This document shows positions 4,960 through 6,574 of a stretch of DNA of 6,574 nucleotides, in pieces. Numbering within the stretch: position 1 is the stretch's first letter; each line of letters opens with the position of its first letter. The notes beneath the pieces are model-generated. The model was not told the DNA's origin. It saw only the letters and a list, made by a program, of their open reading frames with translations, and ran no database searches. The position numbers were made by a program, and so were the translations under genes. Source of the stretch: Methanosarcinaceae archaeon UBA470. Its GTDB lineage: Archaea > Halobacteriota > Methanosarcinia > Methanosarcinales > Methanosarcinaceae. The DNA is taken from assembly GCA_002508425.1 (NCBI GenBank), contig DAKU01000085.1, forward strand, positions 1 to 6,574, read 5' to 3'.

Positions 4960-5250
4960 ATGGAGATCGGAGAGATTATATCTATTATCAAAAGCGATAG
5001 CCAGAATATAAGCACTAGGTTCAAAGCAGAAGTTATAGGTATTTTCGGTTCCTATGCACGCGGTGAGGAGAAAAAAGACAGTGATATTGATATTCTGGTG
5101 AAGTTCGAAAAAGGAGCCACACTTTTTGATCTTGTGGAGCTTTCAGAATATCTTGAAAATATACTTGGCATTCCTGTAGATGTAGTATCCCAACGTGCAC
5201 TACATCCTATGATAAAAGATGAGGTTTTGAAGGAAATGGTGGCTTTATGA
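4960..5250 (+). CDS. mntA: MntA-type nucleotidyltransferase antitoxin
   Basis: This 96-residue minimal nucleotidyltransferase shows GSYARGEEKKDSDIDILV (residues 30-47), the GS-x10-DxD fingerprint with Asp42 and Asp44, and a third Asp at 74 in IPVDVV. In the studied MntA-HepT systems this enzyme adds AMP units to a Tyr of the HEPN RNase and so switches it off. All catalytic residues are present here. The ATG has AAAGGAAG at 4946-4953. It overlaps hepT by 4 bp (ATGA), giving a coupled antitoxin-first operon. It shares the family but not close sequence with the second mntA at 6143. Confidence 0.93.
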   Translation: MEIGEIISIIKSDSQNISTRFKAEVIGIFGSYARGEEKKDSDIDILVKFEKGATLFDLVELSEYLENILGIPVDVVSQRALHPMIKDEVLKEMVAL

Positions 5251-5594
5251 GGTCACCACGTCTATATTTATCCGAAATGCTTGCAGCTATTAAGGCCATT
5301 GAAGATTTTACGTTTGGAATGGACAGAGAAATTTTTCTAGACGACGAAAAAACAAAAAGTGCTGTTGTTCGCCAATTTGAGATAATCGGAGAAGCCGCAA
5401 AATCTGTCCCTGATGAAATTAAGTCTCTAGCACCAGAACTACATTGGAGAGGCATTGCAGGGATGCGTGATCGCCTTGTTCATGCCTATTTCCGAGTAGA
5501 TTACGATCTAGTATGGGATACAATGCAAAGTGAACTTCCGTTGCTTGAGAATCAACTTACCGTGTTGATAGAAAAATTGAAAAAAGATCATTGA
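5247..5594 (+). CDS. hepT: HepT HEPN-family RNase toxin
   Basis: This 115-residue, mostly helical protein has the HEPN signature RDRLVHAY at residues 74-81, which is R-X4-H-X-Y: Arg74 and His79 form the RNase site, and Tyr81 is the residue AMPylated by MntA in the studied systems. The segment VVRQFEIIGEAAKSVPDEIK (40-59) is also typical. Length is normal for the family, and the frame is intact. It follows mntA with a 4-bp overlap. The substrate is not visible from sequence; studied homologues cut mRNA or tRNA. The gene ends in a convergent arrangement with the minus-strand relB-like remnants. Confidence 0.94.
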   Translation: MRSPRLYLSEMLAAIKAIEDFTFGMDREIFLDDEKTKSAVVRQFEIIGEAAKSVPDEIKSLAPELHWRGIAGMRDRLVHAYFRVDYDLVWDTMQSELPLLENQLTVLIEKLKKDH

Positions 5595-5654
5595 GCCTTG
5601 AATTGCAGATATACCACCAAAGACAATAGTTCTCATTTTCATTAAACATGAACC

Positions 5655-5690
5655 TTATTTATCCAAGAAAGTCTTCTCAGCACTTGCGGC
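5655..5690 (-). pseudogene. N-terminal scrap of a RelE-like toxin
   Basis: Directly after the stop of the minus-strand antitoxin at 5691-5867, eleven codons read AASAEKTFLDK before a stop. SAEKTFL-x-K is a common pattern for the first helix of RelE-type toxins, and the position right behind a relB-like gene fits. No start codon is seen in this frame and nothing of the rest of the toxin follows. The call is short and leans on context. Confidence 0.4.
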
Positions 5691-5867
5691 TCATTCTAAT
5701 CCAAATTCGGCTTTTATCTCTTCAAGAGTGCAGACATTGCCCTCTTTAATGTCCTTTTTAGCTTCAGCTATGCGTTTAATAGTTTTAGAACTAAGAGGAA
5801 ACGAATCAACCGCAACAATAGCCCCCATATTTTTCTTAACATGAGGTAAATGAGTTTTTAAAGCCAT
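5691..5867 (-). CDS. Solitary RelB-like antitoxin (58 aa)
   Basis: A minus-strand ORF starts at the ATG at 5867. Its residues 24-58 (PLSSKTIKRIAEAKKDIKEG, then CTLEEIKAEFGLE) line up with the tail of the intact antitoxin at 3883-4116 (PLSDSTLERIEEGLKDLKSG, then YTQEEIEAELGLS). The first 23 residues are basic and short, lacking the ribbon-helix-helix part, so the gene is either N-terminally reduced or a remnant that has captured a start. A TATA-like TATTTATG at 5891-5898 (minus strand) lies about 28 bp from the ATG, which would allow leaderless expression. Only a scrap of toxin follows. It may be a free toxin-neutralising tail. Confidence 0.6.
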   Translation of the reverse strand: MALKTHLPHVKKNMGAIVAVDSFPLSSKTIKRIAEAKKDIKEGNVCTLEEIKAEFGLE

Positions 5868-5958
5868 CAATTAAAAATGCCCTTCTTTTACATAAATAGT
5901 TAGTGTTCCTAAGAGCACCATTGTCGTATAAATATGAAATATATCTCAAGAAAAAGCA

Positions 5959-6102
5959 TCATCTTTCATAATAAATCCTCTTGAGATCTGTTTTTACCAT
6001 TGGAGCAATATAAGGGCTCAATGATCTTTCAGTGATAAGATCAACCTTTTTTCCAGTGTCGGTGCACATCTTGCACAACGCAAAATTCTCTTCTGCTTTT
6101 GT
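5959..6102 (-). pseudogene. mntA: C-terminal remnant of an MntA antitoxin
   Basis: A minus-strand frame of 47 codons contains GKKVDLITERSLSPYIAPMV and ends DLKRIYYER, the C-terminal end of an MntA/MNT nucleotidyltransferase. The third catalytic Asp is in KVDL. Compare GRKVDLVIETAIKPRL in the intact mntA at 6143. The N-terminal half with the GS-DxD motif is absent: the frame is closed by a stop at 6103-6105, and no MNT sequence is seen beyond. The remnant lies in the opposite direction to, and just before, the intact mntA. No hepT follows on the minus strand. Confidence 0.75.
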
Positions 6103-6114
6103 TCAGGGTTAACG

Positions 6115-6122
6115 ATTTAAAC
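6115..6122 (+). promoter_or_regulatory. TATA-like box of the second mntA
   Basis: ATTTAAAC lies about 25 bp before the ATG at 6143, and there is no good Shine-Dalgarno site between them. The spacing fits a leaderless archaeal transcript. Confidence 0.4.
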
Positions 6123-6142
6123 TTTGTCTGTGAGTAATAATT

Positions 6143-6427
6143 ATGGATGCTCTTGGTATATTAAGAGAACATGAAAATGTGATGATAGAGCGTTTTGGTG
6201 TAAAAAAAGTGGGCGTGTTCGGTTCTTTTGCAAAAGGAGAAGAACGCATAGATAGCGATGTAGATATACTTGTTGAATTCAAAGAAGGCCAAAAGACCTT
6301 TGGCAATTATATGGAACTTAAGTTCTATCTTGAAGAGCTCTTTGGAAGAAAAGTGGACCTTGTAATTGAGACTGCCATAAAGCCACGGTTAAGAGAGCAG
6401 ATCTTAAAAGAGGCTGTTTATGCCTAG
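6143..6427 (+). CDS. mntA: MntA-type nucleotidyltransferase antitoxin (second copy)
   Basis: This 94-residue protein carries GVFGSFAKGEERIDSDVDIL (residues 24-43), giving catalytic Asp39 and Asp41, with a third Asp72 in RKVDLV. It is a complete minimal nucleotidyltransferase, expected to AMPylate the HEPN toxin encoded next to it. Compared with the mntA at 4960 it shares the motifs but differs widely elsewhere, so the two pairs are old paralogues or separate arrivals rather than a fresh tandem duplication. It overlaps the next hepT by 8 bp. The start ATG has no ribosome site but a TATA-like box sits about 25 bp upstream. Confidence 0.93.
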   Translation: MDALGILREHENVMIERFGVKKVGVFGSFAKGEERIDSDVDILVEFKEGQKTFGNYMELKFYLEELFGRKVDLVIETAIKPRLREQILKEAVYA

Positions 6428-6574
6428 AGACAAACTGGTTTTCTTTGCAGATATGCTTGCTGCAATTGAGAAAATTCAGAGATATTTAGAGAATATCACT
6501 CTTGAAGAGTTTCTGGAAGATGAGATGCGGATTGATGCGGTTGTCCGCAACCTTGAGATAATTGGTGAAGCCGC
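6420..6574 (+). CDS. hepT: HepT HEPN-family RNase toxin (N-terminal part, runs off window)
   Basis: From the ATG at 6420, 51 codons are open to the window end. The sequence has FFADMLAAIEKIQRYLEN (residues 8-25) and VVRNLEIIGEAA, closely matching VVRQFEIIGEAA of the HepT at 5247-5594. The active-site R-X4-H-X-Y motif would lie about 20 residues beyond the edge and cannot be checked. It overlaps mntA by 8 bp. The Arg-Asn-x-Glu-Ile-Ile-Gly-Glu-Ala block is a family hallmark, so the assignment is firm although partial. Confidence 0.92.
   Translation, partial: MPRDKLVFFADMLAAIEKIQRYLENITLEEFLEDEMRIDAVVRNLEIIGEA

Noticed and set aside
5207..5455. Minus-strand ORF over hepT
   Set aside because: Antisense shadow of mntA-hepT, Ser-rich and without motif.
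6033..6046. CAGTGATAAG near 6035 as another abiE-type operator
   Set aside because: It is a single half-site inside the mntA remnant coding frame, without a partner arm or promoter.
6109..6306. Minus-strand ORF over the second mntA
   Set aside because: Antisense shadow of mntA; the real minus-strand remnant ends at 6102 in a different frame.

Overview
The window looks like a stretch of archaeal genome made up almost entirely of toxin-antitoxin (TA) genes and their broken remains. The evidence for an archaeon is indirect. The DNA is AT-rich. Several genes have TATA-like boxes about 25-30 bp before the start codon and no Shine-Dalgarno site, which is the pattern of leaderless archaeal transcripts. 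The protein types (MNT-HEPN pairs, HicBA, short archaeal RelBE-like pairs, AbrB-type VapB) are typical of methanogens. A Methanosarcinales methanogen is my best guess, not a demonstrated fact. I saw no rRNA, tRNA, CRISPR array, transposase or metabolic gene.

Layout. Positions 1-438 hold the end of an unrecognised gene and a small overlapping ORF. Positions 442-657 hold a broken minus-strand vapB (AbrB type). Positions 658-1165 hold a palindromic operator/promoter and an intact hicB-hicA pair. Positions 1166-1399 are non-coding. Positions 1400-3236 hold a dense operator and a type IV abiEi-abiEii pair; its antitoxin carries an extra N-terminal domain with PD-(D/E)XK nuclease-like residues. Positions 3286-3768 hold an intact second hicB with a frameshifted and truncated hicA. 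Positions 3763-4379 hold a stray copy of the hicBA operator followed by an intact relB-relE-like pair. Positions 4470-4959 hold the tail of a lost hepT, a second copy of the vapB tail (157 bp, 7 mismatches to 442-598), and minus-strand remnants. Positions 4960-5594 hold an intact mntA-hepT pair. Positions 5655-6102 hold minus-strand remains: a short intact relB-like antitoxin, a scrap of its toxin, and the C-terminal third of an mntA. Positions 6143-6574 hold a second mntA-hepT pair cut by the window edge.

How it works together. Each intact pair is a compact overlapping operon (overlaps of 1 to 14 bp), antitoxin gene first. Most have an inverted repeat at or near the promoter, consistent with autoregulation. 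Between the working pairs lie at least five decayed modules. Antitoxin tails recur with different N-terminal parts, and operator DNA recurs without its genes. The region therefore reads as a TA island built by repeated insertion, duplication and decay, with several solitary antitoxins left behind.
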